Source: Lepidostoma basale (taxonomy: Eukaryota; Arthropoda; Insecta; Trichoptera; Lepidostomatidae). Taken from it: a stretch of DNA of 64,000 nucleotides. The notes under the pieces are model-generated. The model had not been told where the DNA came from. It made no database searches and worked only from the letters and a program-made list of their open reading frames with translations. Positions 33,401 to 44,190 of this stretch are shown one piece after another. Position 1 is the first letter of the stretch. The number at the start of each line of letters is the position of its first letter. Location of the stretch: positions 930,001-994,000 of the forward strand of contig JAHDVF020000527.1 of NCBI GenBank assembly GCA_022606425.2. The letters are read 5' to 3'. A program made the translations under genes and the position numbers.

Positions 33401-36065
33401 CCTTTGCTGCAGTGATCGCCAACATCGGGGGGACCTGACACGGCACCAAAAGAAGAAGATTTATATTTGGAATGTCTATTTGGAAAATTAAATAATTTTA
33501 GTGAATTTGAATTTTCAGGTCAGATGTACGTTTAGTAAAACTGCTAATTTCAGATGTTGTATTAGCGATATGTAATAATAGAATAATGATATCATTGACC
33601 AGCTGGATATCAAGACGAGACTCTCGCGGATGTGTTCTCAGAGAGTGCTGAAACATTTTGGACACATAGCCCGTAGAGAACAGGACAACCTTGAAAAGCT
33701 CATCATCATGGGCAAAGTGGAGGAAAGGCGACCACAGAGACGACAACCGAGCCGCTGGTCCGATCAAATCAGGATCTGACTGGTCTCTCAGTAGCTGCAG
33801 CCTGGAGACTGCGGGTGACAGGAGCGCATGTCGTGCCATGGTCAATGGTTTACAGGATGGACACGACCCTCAATCACGAGGAATACGACTGAGAAGAAAG
33901 ATGTAATATAGTAGGAATAGTCGAGTACCGAACTCCATTATAAGTAGAATATTTTTAGATGTTATTGTATACAGTGTATGTTTTTAATATTTCCCATTAG
34001 TTTCATTGAGACGTTCCATTGAAAATGTCGTTTCAATGAGGCGATGTCTATCGGCAGTGATCGCGTATGAGAGTTCAAGTTCGGGTGATGTAATTCTTCT
34101 CACCTCCACTCGACTTTTATTAACACAGTTCATAAAGGAAGGAAAAAACAATGCGTAATAAGAATACTTCACCAACCTGTATTAACTAACCTTCAAGTGG
34201 TAAATATATTATATATATACAGGTTATGTTTTGATCGAGTCCGTTTATTGTTGGGTTGATGACTGAAGTTATATTTAATTTACAATCCTTGAGAGATCGC
34301 CCTGTCGAAGATTCGAATAGCATCAAAACCGGTTATTTTAGTAAAATGAATCATTTCTTCTTCTTCTTCTTTTTCTTCTTTTATAATTATTATTATTTTT
34401 TGATGGCTTATATTTTGAATGCGCCGTTTTGTAAAATGAATTACTCCAAGGGCGCAAAAGGTAAAGATAACAGAACAGTCTTCAATATAGTTCAACAGGC
34501 GAACAGTGCAGTCTTTAGAGGTTTCCTAAATTTAACGTCACTATCCTCATACTTAATATTAACATGGAGGCTATTCCACGCCAACAGACCCGCAAAGCTG
34601 AAATCACGATCATAGAAACTTGCTTTATTGGCTCTGACTGGAATTGTTATGTTGTTTGCACTTGTTTATACTGATCGGAGTGAACGTTGCTTTCCGTTGG
34701 CATGGGTGTCACGCAGAGGTCCGAAATATACGTTGACGCTCTCTGCTGTCGAGCCTTAAACACTGTTAAACACAATTTGTATTTTACTCGCTCTCGGATT
34801 TTTAGCCAGTGAAGTTCCTTCAGGAGCGGCGTGATATGACAGTATTTTTGCTACCCAAAATTAATTTTAATAGATATAAATCGTTGGTGCTGGTCGTTTT
34901 TTTTTAATAACCAATATTATATCTTCACCTGTGGATGGAGAAGGTCACCTCCGAAACATGTTATGATAAATATTTTTATTTATTGAAAATGTTTAATAAA
35001 TTAAGTGGATTTTTTTTTTTTCAAATCAAAACAGTTGAATTGCATAAAAAGAAAAATGGAAATGAACTATCAAATTGAATAGTTCATTTCCATTTTTCTT
35101 TTTATGCACTTTGTATATACAACACTTATATTAAAACATAAAATTATAAAGACATGTTTCGGACAAACAGTCCTTCTTCAGTAAAGGTACATATTTATAA
35201 AATTGTTGTTTACATGATCTGACAGATGTTATAAAAATTATTTTGGAAAGTTTATGCTTTTGTTAACAAATATTATGATTCAATTTAAAATAATAATTTA
35301 AAATTCATATTGGGGTTCAGGTAATTACTTACAACAAAGGGAATAAATCAAATATTGGACTTGACGTTAAATTTATTCGATTATTTATTATATTTTCTTT
35401 ATTTTTAATAGCTTTTGATTGAATAGTATTTAAAATTATCCTTCCAAATTAACAATCGAATTGCAGGATATTAACACATTAACGTTCAATAATAATAATA
35501 AAAACAATAAAAATACTTTAGAACACTTTTATTAGTTTAATAAAACAAAATGAAGTTGTGTAGCAACAAAATTAAAGTGTTCTAAATAATGTTTAATAAT
35601 GCCATATCACAAATGAAGTGCATCATACGAAAGTATACAAACTAATCATTTTTATATGTTTTGTTTCAGGTGTTTGTTTATACGAAAAACGTATACAACC
35701 GAATCAAGGAGCGCTTAAAAACGAAAGGCGTCATGGATATGCCGACAGTGGAGCTAGGGAATTACTTCTCACCCTGGTACGCGGAGCACATCGGCCAGAT
35801 CAGAGTAGCCAGCGGGAACAAGACGGTTGACACGTGGGCATCCAAGAAACTGAGGGTCCACTATTATATATTTACGTATCCTAGTTTGCTGAAGCTACAC
35901 GGCGATGCCTCCCTACTAAAAACGTTGGACGGACTCCTAGTTAACGAGGCGTTGCTCCATTTAAATTTGAAGACGCTCTCTCCAGCGTTCAAGTTGCAAA
36001 CTCAGAAGCAGTGGTTTGAAGAGATGATAGACAATTATTTGAAATTGTGGGAGAACAATATGTGA
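26821..36065 (+). CDS. tsl: torso-like, secreted MACPF-domain protein (2 coding exons)
   Basis: Coding exons 26821-27462 and 35670-36065 join in phase 0 to give 345 aa, close to the usual insect Torso-like length. Residues 1-19 form a signal peptide (hydrophobic IAICLVAAAT, then SQD). The rest is a MACPF-type domain: the KKYGTHYIASYVTGNALYQ segment at the end of exon 1 is the MACPF signature region, continued by VFVYTKNVYNRIKERLK in exon 2. In insects Torso-like is secreted by follicle cells at the egg poles and enables activation of the receptor Torso by Trunk; it also acts in growth control. The start is the first ATG after an acceptor at 26791-26792, so an upstream non-coding exon is likely. 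No frameshift or stop is seen. Recognition is from memory of the family; no search was run. Confidence 0.88.
27724..27797 (-). tRNA. tRNA-like sequence (likely pseudogene or SINE head)
   Basis: On - there is an A-box-like tggtctaggggatagaacg, an anticodon arm cttgg/ccagg with an 8 nt loop containing CCT, and a B-box-like ggttcaagcc. The acceptor ends pair 6 of 7. The oversized loop and poor T stem argue against a working tRNA. It lies in the torso-like intron. Confidence 0.4.
27940..28375 (+). mobile_element. Family 1 element, extended copy
   Basis: Contains a perfect hairpin around 28150-28200 (tttttcaccac / gtggtgaaaaa), then the ATG frame MSYHKVNAETINN at 28205. A second, degraded hammerhead core follows (CTGAAGA at about 28270) with the ttgtatatacaaagta end. 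It shares a long stretch with the inverted copy at 35095-35400. Confidence 0.5.
28450..28600. mobile_element. 151 bp MITE
   Basis: Inverted ends of about 27 bp: ccgtatttttcgaaccatga... and the complement of ...atggtccgcaaaatacgg. Interior repeats of gatgcgtcttat. Superfamily uncertain. Confidence 0.65.
28860..29035 (+). mobile_element. Short palindromic element, family 6
   Basis: aaataaaacgatgttttttt ... single ribozyme-like core (minus) ... aaacatcgttttatttaa, then ATG frame MNFHQEILVK. Confidence 0.65.
29275..29525 (-). mobile_element. TTAG-tailed LINE fragment
   Basis: actaactaactaactaacca at the 3' end, then the conserved last 240 bp. Lies in the torso-like intron. Confidence 0.65.
29530..30030. 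other. No gene recognised
   Basis: AT-rich intron DNA. Confidence 0.4.
30035..30145 (-). mobile_element. TTAG-tailed LINE 3' end, degraded
   Basis: taacttactaactaacataaaatcacgttg and cattcacacagtttgtcat correspond to the family end. Confidence 0.4.
30310..30346 (-). ncRNA. Hammerhead-like motif with U3-A8
   Basis: Minus strand: TTGATAA, T, GCCTTAGAAGGGC, GAA, ACATGT, C17. The canonical C3 and G8 are replaced together by U and A. Confidence 0.5.
30359..30396 (+). ncRNA. Hammerhead-like motif with U3-A8
   Basis: Plus-strand mirror of the preceding motif with identical core; stem I complementarity is weak. Confidence 0.5.
30640..31075 (+). mobile_element. LINE RT tail plus 3' region
   Basis: MSKVEGRWGVGRRQLSWQLR, NIKEWTGITRVQNLFQMAQD, NVGGT stop, then the 3' block (gggaaactaccacatt, agaaccagcaaagatatta) shared with 381-500 and 655-770 on the other strand. 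Confidence 0.65.
31390..31735 (+). mobile_element. LINE RT tail fragment
   Basis: EFVYLGTWCLSERYKRRKEA, FEMWSYRRLLGISWRYHITN, EEVLQRI, then degraded. Confidence 0.55.
31742..32060 (-). mobile_element. LINE 3' end with (TGATT)-type tail
   Basis: Begins on + with aaatcaaatcaaatca, the reverse of a tandem 3' tail. It shares gagatggttc-acattaggaagacagatac and gtac-ttcactaacatgaaagacgtcg with 59263-59720. Confidence 0.55.
32250..32372 (-). mobile_element. TTAG-tailed LINE 3' end
   Basis: gactaactctcacgccatct and cattcaaacatcgtgtcatg. Confidence 0.5.
32497..32911 (+). pseudogene. TTAG-tailed LINE, RT tail with frameshifts
   Basis: RSWQKEDESRINTVEMRVLR, RRMCRKSVYDRVSNENIRSE, then broken; ends gatggttatttagttagttag. 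Confidence 0.65.
32923..33440 (+). pseudogene. LINE RT C-terminus with one frameshift
   Basis: First frame ICRIEVTRAAFDKRITLFSN, KCYIWSFLLYGCEIWTLK. After a frameshift near 33105 it continues FEMWMYHRMLRIPWTDRVNN, GIGRRQLSWLRDIKDWTGIT to stop. Ends agaagaaga. Confidence 0.7.
33595..33905 (+). pseudogene. LINE RT tail fragment with stops
   Basis: QRVLKHFGHIARREQDNLEK, LIIMGKVEERRPQRRQPSRW, SDQIRI, then stops and degraded C-terminus. Confidence 0.5.
34925..35040 (+). mobile_element. Hammerhead-type half element
   Basis: Core CTGTGGA, T, stem GGAG/CTCC, GAA, ACATGT, T, followed by an A/T tail aattaagtggattt. Confidence 0.45.
35095..35400 (-). mobile_element. Family 1 element, inverted copy
   Basis: Minus core CTGAAGA, A, stem GGAC/GTCC, GAA, ACATGT, C. 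The long left flank (catgatctgacagatgttat ...) matches 27990-28110 in inverse orientation. Its ATG-bearing relative lies just before the torso-like exon. Confidence 0.55.
35670..36065 (+). CDS. tsl: torso-like terminal exon
   Basis: The acceptor ttgtttcag ends at 35669. The exon opens in phase 0 with VFVYTKNVYNRIKERLKTKG and runs 131 codons to TGA at 36063-36065. It carries the C-terminal part of the MACPF fold (FSPWYAEHIGQIRVASGNKT) and ends ...KLWENNM. The coding stretch is richer in GC than its surroundings. Confidence 0.87.
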   Translation: MFVYTKNVYNRIKERLKTKGVMDMPTVELGNYFSPWYAEHIGQIRVASGNKTVDTWASKKLRVHYYIFTYPSLLKLHGDASLLKTLDGLLVNEALLHLNLKTLSPAFKLQTQKQWFEEMIDNYLKLWENNM

Positions 36066-36069
36066 TATT

Positions 36070-36710
36070 ATTGTGTGTTTTTAGTGAAGTTATAAATTAT
36101 AGCGTATCAATGGATACTAAAATTATAGTGCAATATTTTCCGGCCAAGGAAATGTATAGAACTTGAGTTATTAATTGAACTAATTTGAAATAGTCATACA
36201 GCTTTTCATGTGCTTTGTTCCTGTTCTTCTACAATATTTCATTTATTCGCAACAATTATGTTTTTACTAGTCCTCGGCGTATTTGGTTGTTCCGAAAGGT
36301 TATACGAGTATAAAGCAGAAAAAAATGAAGACTCTAAATCAAGAAAAAGTCAAGGTTGCATGACAACTGAGCTTTAAAAATTATGATTTATTTATTGTGG
36401 TCACATTACAATTTTTTTTTTTGTATAAATTATTTGAAAAGTATTTCTCTTATTCTGCTTCAACGTACCTTTCGATCAATTTGAATTTTTGTTTTGTTAA
36501 TTTTTTTTTTAAATACAATTATTCGGCACCATTTTATTTTAATTATGTTGTCTGGATGACATCGTGCATAAAAATGTTATATAAACTAATATTATTTACG
36601 TACTTTTTTCTATTCAAAATCACTACTTATTAAAAAAATATTATGTTGTATATAATACTATATTGAAAGTTGACAATCAATGAAAACAATATTTCATTTT
36701 AAATAATGAA
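36070..36710. other. torso-like 3' flank, nothing recognised
   Basis: AT-rich; no clear AATAAA was found close to the stop codon. Confidence 0.35.
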
Positions 36711-36714
36711 AACA

Positions 36715-36925
36715 AAAAAATGTATACATAAAATTTCTTTATTATTATATATTTAGTGTGCTTCCACTTGTGTTTAACGTCGACCGGTTTCGGCAGCTTG
36801 TTGCCATCTACTGGTCCGGTTCCTTCCGAATAAAGAAATTTTGTACCAATTATTTTTTGTTTTCGTTATTTAAAATGAACTTCTACCAAGAAATTTCAAT
36901 TAAAAATATTAATATATCTTATGTT
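36715..36925 (+). mobile_element. Family 8 palindromic element with ribozyme-like core
   Basis: Arms aaaatttctttatt / aataaagaaatttt. The minus core CAGTAGA, T, stem GGCA/TGCC, GAA, ACCGGT, C has U4 and A6 changed. The 3' end is ATG frame MNFYQEISIKNINIS. Confidence 0.6.
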
Positions 36926-36929
36926 TTTG

Positions 36930-37850
36930 CCCGTCGATACCATAAGGTACACTCTTATCTTAATTTTCTACCTTACCATGTGAAAACCGTTATTTATTTC
37001 AATTAAAATAAAATATTTGGAACAAAAAAATCGTGTTATTATCCTTTTTAGTAAATAAGTGAAAAGTATTAACAAATAAATAACTATTTTGGGTGTTACT
37101 TAAAATTTAGAGAAATTGTAACATAAAACAAAATACATTTTGGTTTGCAAGGAATTGTCATATAATTTCAAACTTTTATATCTTAAACTTTTTATATCAG
37201 TTTACTTAAATGTTTTTGAAATACTCGTAGTTTACAAAACTCTTCTAATTCGCCAGATTTTATTTTCATAGTCTACATTGCATGATACAGGACATTTCAT
37301 TATATGGATATTTTTAATTGATGCACAATTCTCAACCTCTTGGTAAGTACACCAAATATGTATTTATTATTTATATTTAAAAAATATAAATTTATATTTG
37401 TTTCAAGTAAGAGTTCTGTTGGTGAGTTAATTTAATTTATCCATAAAATGAAGAATTTTAGTCAAATAAATCTTAATTAACATTCATTAATTTTGAATGC
37501 CAAATTCCACAAATTTGTGTGTAGTTACATATTGTGTATTCTTAGAAAATTAGGATAAAAAATGTGAATTATAAAATGCCTAAAATTATTCTTATTTTAT
37601 ATGTATCTGCATTGCCATAAAATATGTATTACAATGCATGCAGCTTACTCGTATAATTTAATACTGATTAATAAATGTTTACTAGCTTAAACGAATTTTA
37701 TAACGGAGTGATTTTGTTGTTTCCCGAAACCGGGCAAGTATCAGTTACAAAGAGTATCTAATATTTAACAAAAATCAATAAAATTCGACGTCAGTCATAT
37801 GTATAAATATGATTAACAGTTTATTTCATGGTGCAATATAGTATGTTTAA
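36930..37850. other. No gene recognised
   Basis: Strongly AT-rich. Confidence 0.4.
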
Positions 37851-37857
37851 TTATTAA

Positions 37858-38060
37858 TTAATACGCATGAAAACGTCAGTTTTCTAGAAGTTTTATTATA
37901 TTTTAAGGGAATGACATGTTTCGCCCTTCTAAGACATTATCAAATGTGCATAACACGCATTCCCATAAAATATAATAAAACTTCTAGAAAACTGACGTTT
38001 TCGTTCGTATTACTTATTTAATATGGAGTTTTACATCATTGTTCAAGAAACAATACATAT
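37858..38060 (+). mobile_element. Palindromic element, family 7
   Basis: Arms aaaacgtcagttttctagaa / ttctagaaaactgacgtttt. The minus core is TTGATAA, T, GTCTTAGAAGGGC, GAA, ACATGT, C; the right core is deleted. The 3' end is ATG frame MEFYIIVQETI. Confidence 0.65.
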
Positions 38061-38149
38061 TTGATTGTTTTAGGTTAACAAATCTGCCCAACCTAATCAA
38101 ACCAAACACAATCACTACTTTGTCCAAATATTTGATTAAATGATTCATC

Positions 38150-38365
38150 TTCCTCTTCTTGAATTAGGCCTTTTGGCCTATTATTCCCTGCGCTGAGTTT
38201 CTTCTTGAGAAGTGGACTGCTGACTGTCCTTCTATCTCTTTGGAGATCGTCTCTGAGGTCTGCTTCCTCGAGGTAAGAGAGTCCTCGAATCTGTCATTCT
38301 GGTCACATGTTCATTCCATAACCTTCTTCTCAGCCTTTATGCGAAGTCGAGGATGTTGTAAGATA
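38150..38365 (-). mobile_element. LINE RT tail fragment
   Basis: Minus: RLRRRLWNEHVTRMTDSRTL, then frameshifts; same family as 655-1080. 3' (aag)-rich end at about 38150. Confidence 0.5.
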
Positions 38366-38379
38366 GGGATCATAATATA

Positions 38380-38545
38380 ATATAATATAAATAGGCAAAA
38401 ATCCGGATGTCATCAAGAAAGATAATATTTTGAATACTTCAATTCTCTCCGAAGGCAATTCGAAATACACACGATGCGCATGCCTGAGAACGTTTCTGAA
38501 TAATTTTGAAATTTGTTCCGATTATTGTTTTATGACTAATGTTTA
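38380..38545 (+). repeat. Unknown repeat, copy 2
   Basis: Pairs with 11625-11790 (gatgcgcatgcc, gaacgtt, attgttttatgac in order). Confidence 0.5.
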
Positions 38546-38589
38546 TTATTTTTTTCATTTATACGTATATAAAATTACAAAATGTAATT

Positions 38590-39415
38590 GCTATTATTTT
38601 TAAATACCTCTTCCCATCTATTTTGTAAATTTTCAATATCCCTTTTATATATATTTTTTTACTGTGGTTTTTAATAAAAATATCGGATGAGGTCATTTTC
38701 AACATCGACCACATTTTGGAATTTTTGTCTTTCAAGCAGTGCTCCTTAGACCGAAATAGACGATAGTCAAACAGAGCAAGGTCTGGTGAATATGGAGGGT
38801 AAGGTAAAAACTTCCACTTTCGGTCTCTGATTTTTTGCTTGCATGGTCTTGCATGGCTAGCTTTGTCTTGATGCAGTATTACTCCATTTCGGTTGACTAC
38901 ATTAAGGCGTTTTTTCTTTCAGCTTCAGGTCGAGTCTCTCCAATTATTGACAATAAACTTCTGACGTTATTGTTTGATTTGGTTTTAATAACTCGAAGTG
39001 AATGATACCTCGAATATCCTATCATACGAACAAAATTGCCTTTTTTAGTGTAAATTTTGGCTTTGCTGTCGGAATGGGTGTTTGATTTTGCGAAAGTCAT
39101 TGTTTTTTTCACCTTATATTATCATAAATTATCCACTTTTTGCCCCCTGTTACAAGTTGTACCAAAAAATCGTGGGTTCTTTGTTATGATAATAAATAAG
39201 TGCATGTGTTCACGCGCACTTCTTTGTTGGCGGCGGAGAGGTCGTGCGGCACCCAAATACCCATCTTATGCACTTTCCCAATCCGGTTTCAATAAAACTG
39301 CACTATAGTTCTTGAAGATCCATGTTTCTGGCTTAATTCTTCAGTTTGAAGTGGATTGGACGCAAACTGGCTCAAACCTGACCGTTTAAAAATAATGGCT
39401 TAATTCCTGGTTCAC
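38590..39415 (-). pseudogene. mariner transposase pseudogene
   Basis: Minus pieces in order: VHKMGIWVPHDLSAANKEVR (end of the paired HTH), KKWIIYDNIR, HFELLKPNQTITSEVYCQ, VNRNGVILHQDKASHARPCK, WKFLPYPPYSPDLALFDYRL. The PYSPDLA-F-DY block is the mariner catalytic signature. Frames shift repeatedly, and the first catalytic Asp region reads TGGKKWI (Asp lost). Terminal repeats were not identified. Confidence 0.75.
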
Positions 39416-39428
39416 CTTATATTTGATT

Positions 39429-40000
39429 CTTAACTCACTAACTAAACCATCACGCCGTCTCCCGAAGGGGTAGGCAAAAAGAATGGACTGCCACACTTTT
39501 CTTTCCTGACATATTTCTCTCGCTTCCTCAACATTCATACATCGTGTAATGCATGCACGTCAATTCATCCGACTCCTCACGTGGCCGACATTCAATATTT
39601 GATGTATTTGATCGTGCCAGGTTTTCCTCGGTCTTCCTCTATTTGTAGTAAAATTTACAACGTTAATATATACTTTTTAAAATAATTCTTTATTTATTAT
39701 TTTTTTCCATGTATCCTAACTATCTTAATGATCCTTTCATTATTTTGTTCACGACACTTTCATTCGCACAATGTAAATGGAACCAGAAATGGAGGAAGAC
39801 CGAGGAAAACGTGGCACGATCAAATAAATCAAATATTGAATGTCGGCCACGTGAGGAGTCAGAGAAATCGACGCGCGTGCATGGCACGATGTATGAATGT
39901 TGAGGAAGCGAGAGAAATATGTCAGGAAAGAAAATTTTAGTAGTCCATTCTTTCTGCCTACCCCTTCGGAGAGACGGCGTGATGGTTAGTTAGTTAATAT
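39429..40000. mobile_element. Two TTAG-tailed LINE 3' ends, head to head (hairpin)
   Basis: 39429-39769 is a minus copy, 39770-40000 a plus copy. Both include the family's 3' terminus, giving arms of about 225 bp that can fold back. The plus copy encodes KTWHDQINQILNVGHVRSQR, ACMARCMNVEEAREICQERK. Confidence 0.68.
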
Positions 40001-40009
40001 TGTTAAATT

Positions 40010-40985
40010 TTCCTGATATCATTATTCAATCATTATAGAAAATGTTTGATTTCAGCCAATGTAAAAAGGCACACACTTTGAAAAATCTCATTATTTGTAA
40101 CAATCATTTTGTTACAAATACACACAGTTACTATATACATGTAGGTACATTACGCTCGCTGTCAATACTATCTTAAAACTTCGTTATAAAAATAATATAA
40201 CCTTGAACTGCAAAATGTGTGTACCTGTAAGTATTTTACTGTATGGGATTATTCTAAAACGTTATATATTTCTAAACATTATACATATAATAGCGTGATT
40301 ACAGGTAAATGCCATTTTAGTTGTAAATTTTTTAATTCAATTATATGATATATGCATATTTTGCGAGGAAATAATTTTACCTTAAGAGAGTATTATCAAA
40401 TGTTAGGCCTTGTGACTTTAGTGAATCATTTTATGAAATAATGTAAAATTCAGAATATATCCTTTTTTGATTCTTGCAGTTGGCATGTGATTTTTTACTA
40501 CTAAGTAACGACTGAAGAATGCTATTTCAGATTACTCCTGGTGTCGAAATCACATAACAATATTAAATAAATAAATAAAATTCTACATTTTTTTTTTTCA
40601 AAAATTTAACTGACTTCGTCCAAAAATTTACTTACGACTTTATGGCTCTTAGGTACAGTTATATTCCCATTTCGTACAACTTTCGCTTATTTAAAATGAA
40701 AAACAGTATTAATGGTTTCGGATACAAATATAATCGGGAAAAAATATTGATTATTTATCTATATAAAATATTATATTATATATTAATTGATAAGAATGTC
40801 ATCGTTCATTGCAAATATTCAAATGATTATTGACAAAAAATTATATTTACATTTAAATGTTTTAAGAACGCATCGTTTACAAATGATTAGAATACATTTT
40901 ATCGACTCTGGGGAATAAAGATAAAAGACAAATACGCTAAAAATATAATATAAAATATAACCGAAAAAAAATACTTAATACCTTC
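40010..40985. other. No gene recognised
   Basis: AT-rich. Confidence 0.4.
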
Positions 40986-40999
40986 AATCATCCTGGAAT

Positions 41000-41325
41000 C
41001 CTGAATATCTTAATACTTCGGAAACAGTTTTTGCTAGCGAATTGGCACTTTATCCCGGTGTGGTATTTTTCCTCCTTCACAGCAGTCCTCCACTGCATAC
41101 TTACATTGGCCATCCCTAACCATTCCCGTTTCCTCCGGTCTACTTCCACAGAGTCCACCCATCTTTTTCTCGGTCTGCCTCTTGGTCTATTTTCGCTTAG
41201 CACCCATCTGGACATAATCTTCAGTGGTTTGTCCTCTGGCGTTCTTTCTACACGGTCAGCCCACAGTGCGTTGAGACAGAATTTCACCAATGTTTCCTGG
41301 TTAACCAGTATTTCTAGCACAAGAC
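41000..41325 (-). mobile_element. LINE RT tail fragment
   Basis: Minus frame: FCLNALWADRVERTPEDKPL, ENRPRGRPRKRWVDSVEVDR, GMANVSMQWRTAVKEEKY. Confidence 0.6.
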
Positions 41326-41339
41326 GTCTTCACATATTC

Positions 41340-42040
41340 ATTTAAATCAATATTTAGACGGAAAACATTAATCTTTCAAAAGCATTAAGTGATTTTAATG
41401 TATTGAAATAATTTGACAATTAATAAATCGTTATTTAAAACCCTCATTGTGCAAAAATCTGTTAAGCAATTAATGAAATTACCATATCAAATGGATTGTT
41501 TTCATGAATATTTCACAGATTAGAAATAAAATAATTTTCCAGTTTTCGTAATGCAATTCTTATGATTTGCATTATTTTATTTGGCAAGAATGATGAAATT
41601 TGTACTTAAATTATTATCGCAAATAATTACAATGACATCCCTTTTCCCGCGAATTGTCATCTCATTTTATGTAAATTCAAATTTGCATAATTCGATTGAA
41701 AAACTTTGTGGTACAATGTCCATAGACAATTTGTATTAAAAAAGTCAATAATAGTTAAGTATTATTTTTCAACTATGTACATAAATAATATTATATGAAT
41801 ATTTAACAAATAATAAAAAACTGTTTTTAGATACCTATATGAATTGTGCAATAATGTATGATTATGAAACCGATTCAAGTAATGTGATGGCAGACTACAG
41901 CTTCACTTTACACATTTATTTTTCTGATTATACAGCTTAAAAAATATAATAATACAGTATATTATAAATATAGAACCTTGTAGTAGCCAAAGCTACCATT
42001 AAATCATTTAAAAAACGTACAGTTTAATTAAATATCCGCT
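41340..42040. other. No gene recognised
   Basis: AT-rich. Confidence 0.4.
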
Positions 42041-42049
42041 ATCACTTCC

Positions 42050-42550
42050 TTTCATTTCCGTGGCCTAACAACTCTTTGAGAGTTTTAGCCTCCTTGATGC
42101 TGTTATTCCAAATTTTTCGATCCTGCAGCTAAGTCAGATCAGCCAAAACATTATCCATCGGGTGCTGCATAGACCTTCCTAAATGTCTTACTCCGGCTGG
42201 TCTTAACGTGTACAGGGTCATGATGATTCTTTTGTCTTCGGCTTGACATACATATGGCCATCCATTCTAGGTGACTTACTCTCATGAAAGCGCGCTTGTT
42301 ATGAGGCTGGGTTATTTTTCTGATCTTTTAATTGCTCCTATACCTACAAGTTTCTGGGGCCCAAGATCATTCTTAAGATCCTATTCTTAAACCAGTAAAT
42401 TAATTGTTGTTCTTTAAGAGTCATCGTCCATGACTCAGAACCATATGTCACTACTGGCTTGATGATGGTGTTGTAAATGGGCCGCTTGGTGTATCTGGAC
42501 AATAGCTTGGACTTAACGAATGTCCAACCGGTGATTTGAAGATGGTGTTA
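42050..42550 (-). pseudogene. LINE RT C-terminal fragment
   Basis: Minus: SKLLSRYTKRPIYNTIIKPV, VTYGSESWTMTLKEQQLIYW, FKNRILRMILGPRNL, then stops. TYGSE-W and RILR-I-GP are typical of the region after the RT thumb. Confidence 0.65.
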
Positions 42551-42559
42551 AAAAATATC

Positions 42560-43310
42560 ATTATCTTATCCCTTATCTTGGTAATGTCACGACAAAGTCA
42601 AAATGGCGTATGTGCTGCTACCTCTCTAAAGACTTTTCCTTAATTCCAAGCTTTTATCCAGAAACACCAGTCTGTTTACTATTAATTTTCATTATTTCCA
42701 ATTGAGAGTCATATTTATCTGAAAAATGACTTATGATTGTAATGGCGCAAATAAATTAATATTTCCGAAATGAATTATTGTTCTGTATATTTGTTTGTTT
42801 TGAAAACCCATTTAATAGAATAATATGTCAATAAAGAAACATAATTATTAATTAGATGTAGATAGTATTTGAAATACTTTTGTGATTCTATGTGACTTAT
42901 TTTGTTAATTGTAAATAAATAGTAACAAATAAAATATCAAAAAAAATTAAGAAAATTAAAGTACTTTTTATTCTTACACACGCTTTGCATATTCCACAAT
43001 ATTTTACATGTCTTTTTAGTTTATTTGTGTATTATACTTTTTTTAACTGAACACTTTTAATCTGATTAAATTATTATTAGGATCTCATACTTATCTTAGA
43101 TGCATTATATAAACCAACGGTTATTTAAAATTTAATGATCTATTTAAGGAATGTAAGTTATAGACACTACAAATTATATCTAACCTGACATATTTACTTA
43201 CATCACATGGCCTTACAGCTCTTAAAGAGTTTAATTTAACCTACTTGATGATTTCATTCCAACTAACTACTAATACCTTTTCTAACCTGACATAACATAC
43301 TGAAAATTAT
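42560..43310. other. No gene recognised
   Basis: AT-rich. Confidence 0.4.
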
Positions 43311-43317
43311 CAAGGGC

Positions 43318-43535
43318 TAAAGTTAACACGAAGCCAGAAACTCAGATGAAAAGTGGACAAGAAGACTGCTGACTTGGAGACCGTGGACGGCAAAGAGACG
43401 TGCAGGACGACCGCAACTACGGTGGAAGGATGACCTGAACAGACACACTGCACAGGACAGAGTGACATGGAAGCGAATGGAGGAGGCCTTTGTCCAGGAG
43501 CGGACGGGAATAGGCTGAGGAAGAAGAAGAAGAAA
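43318..43535 (+). mobile_element. LINE RT tail with GAA-run 3' end
   Basis: Near-duplicate of 45520-45740: WRPWTAKRRAGRPQLRWKDD, LNRH, RVTWKRMEEAFVQERTGIG stop, then aggaagaagaagaag. Confidence 0.6.
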
Positions 43536-43539
43536 GTTA

Positions 43540-44020
43540 ACTGTCCTCTGCTGCGCTTGGTCCTCCAAAATCATCCTCCGAAATAAAATAATATAATTTT
43601 TTCCTACTCTTTATTTGTAATTCTTAAGAGAGTGTTATACATGCAATAAATAGTTTATTAGTATTATTGTGTATATATGACACTTGTAAAAACGCTTCAA
43701 AGTATTTAATAACCTATATTTACCTCTCAAATGAGCTATAAATGTGTTTTAGTATATTTTAAGATATCTTTCGACACATAGGAAGGAAGTCAGATAAGGA
43801 TGGAGAGATTAGAGTATTATCTATTTAAAATGCATTAAATGTCAGTCTATTGCGTCTATTGCAATACCCACAACCATTTTGTACTATTCTTATCATTGCC
43901 ATAACCCAACAATTACAGATTTCAAATATGTAAATACATATTCCAAAAGCTGGACAATCCAAAACATAATAATTCCATGATGCGTGTTATTTATCTTGTG
44001 TTATATTATAAGCCGTTTCA
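43540..44020. other. No gene recognised
   Basis: AT-rich. Confidence 0.4.
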
Positions 44021-44024
44021 TAAT

Positions 44025-44190
44025 TTCGATTTTTTTTAAATAACTGTATATGAATGTTGATAGCAGACCAGAAGATGGCAGCGAGCTGCTGAAACCGCTT
44101 GAAACTTATGAAACAAGTGGAATAAATCGAAACAAATTTTTCATTATTTACAAAAACCATTACAATACCAAAAAATTTCAACATCATTAA
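44025..44190 (+). mobile_element. Family 8 half-element with ribozyme-like core
   Basis: CAGAAGA, T, stem GGCAGC/GCTGCT, GAA, ACCGCT at about 44070-44103. Downstream resembles the family 8 tail. Confidence 0.45.

Larger units (their letters stand above)
27463..35669 (+). other. torso-like intron, 8.2 kb, packed with repeats
   Basis: The intron runs from gtcagt to ttttgtttcag. It holds a tRNA-like relic, two inverted copies of the same hammerhead-family repeat (about 27.94-28.37 and 35.10-35.40 kb), a 151 bp MITE, and several LINE tails on both strands. No host exon was recognised in it. Confidence 0.75.

Noticed and set aside
34300..34345. Hammerhead-like CTGTCGA ... AAAACCGG
   Set aside because: GAA is mutated and stem II does not pair well; no arms around it.
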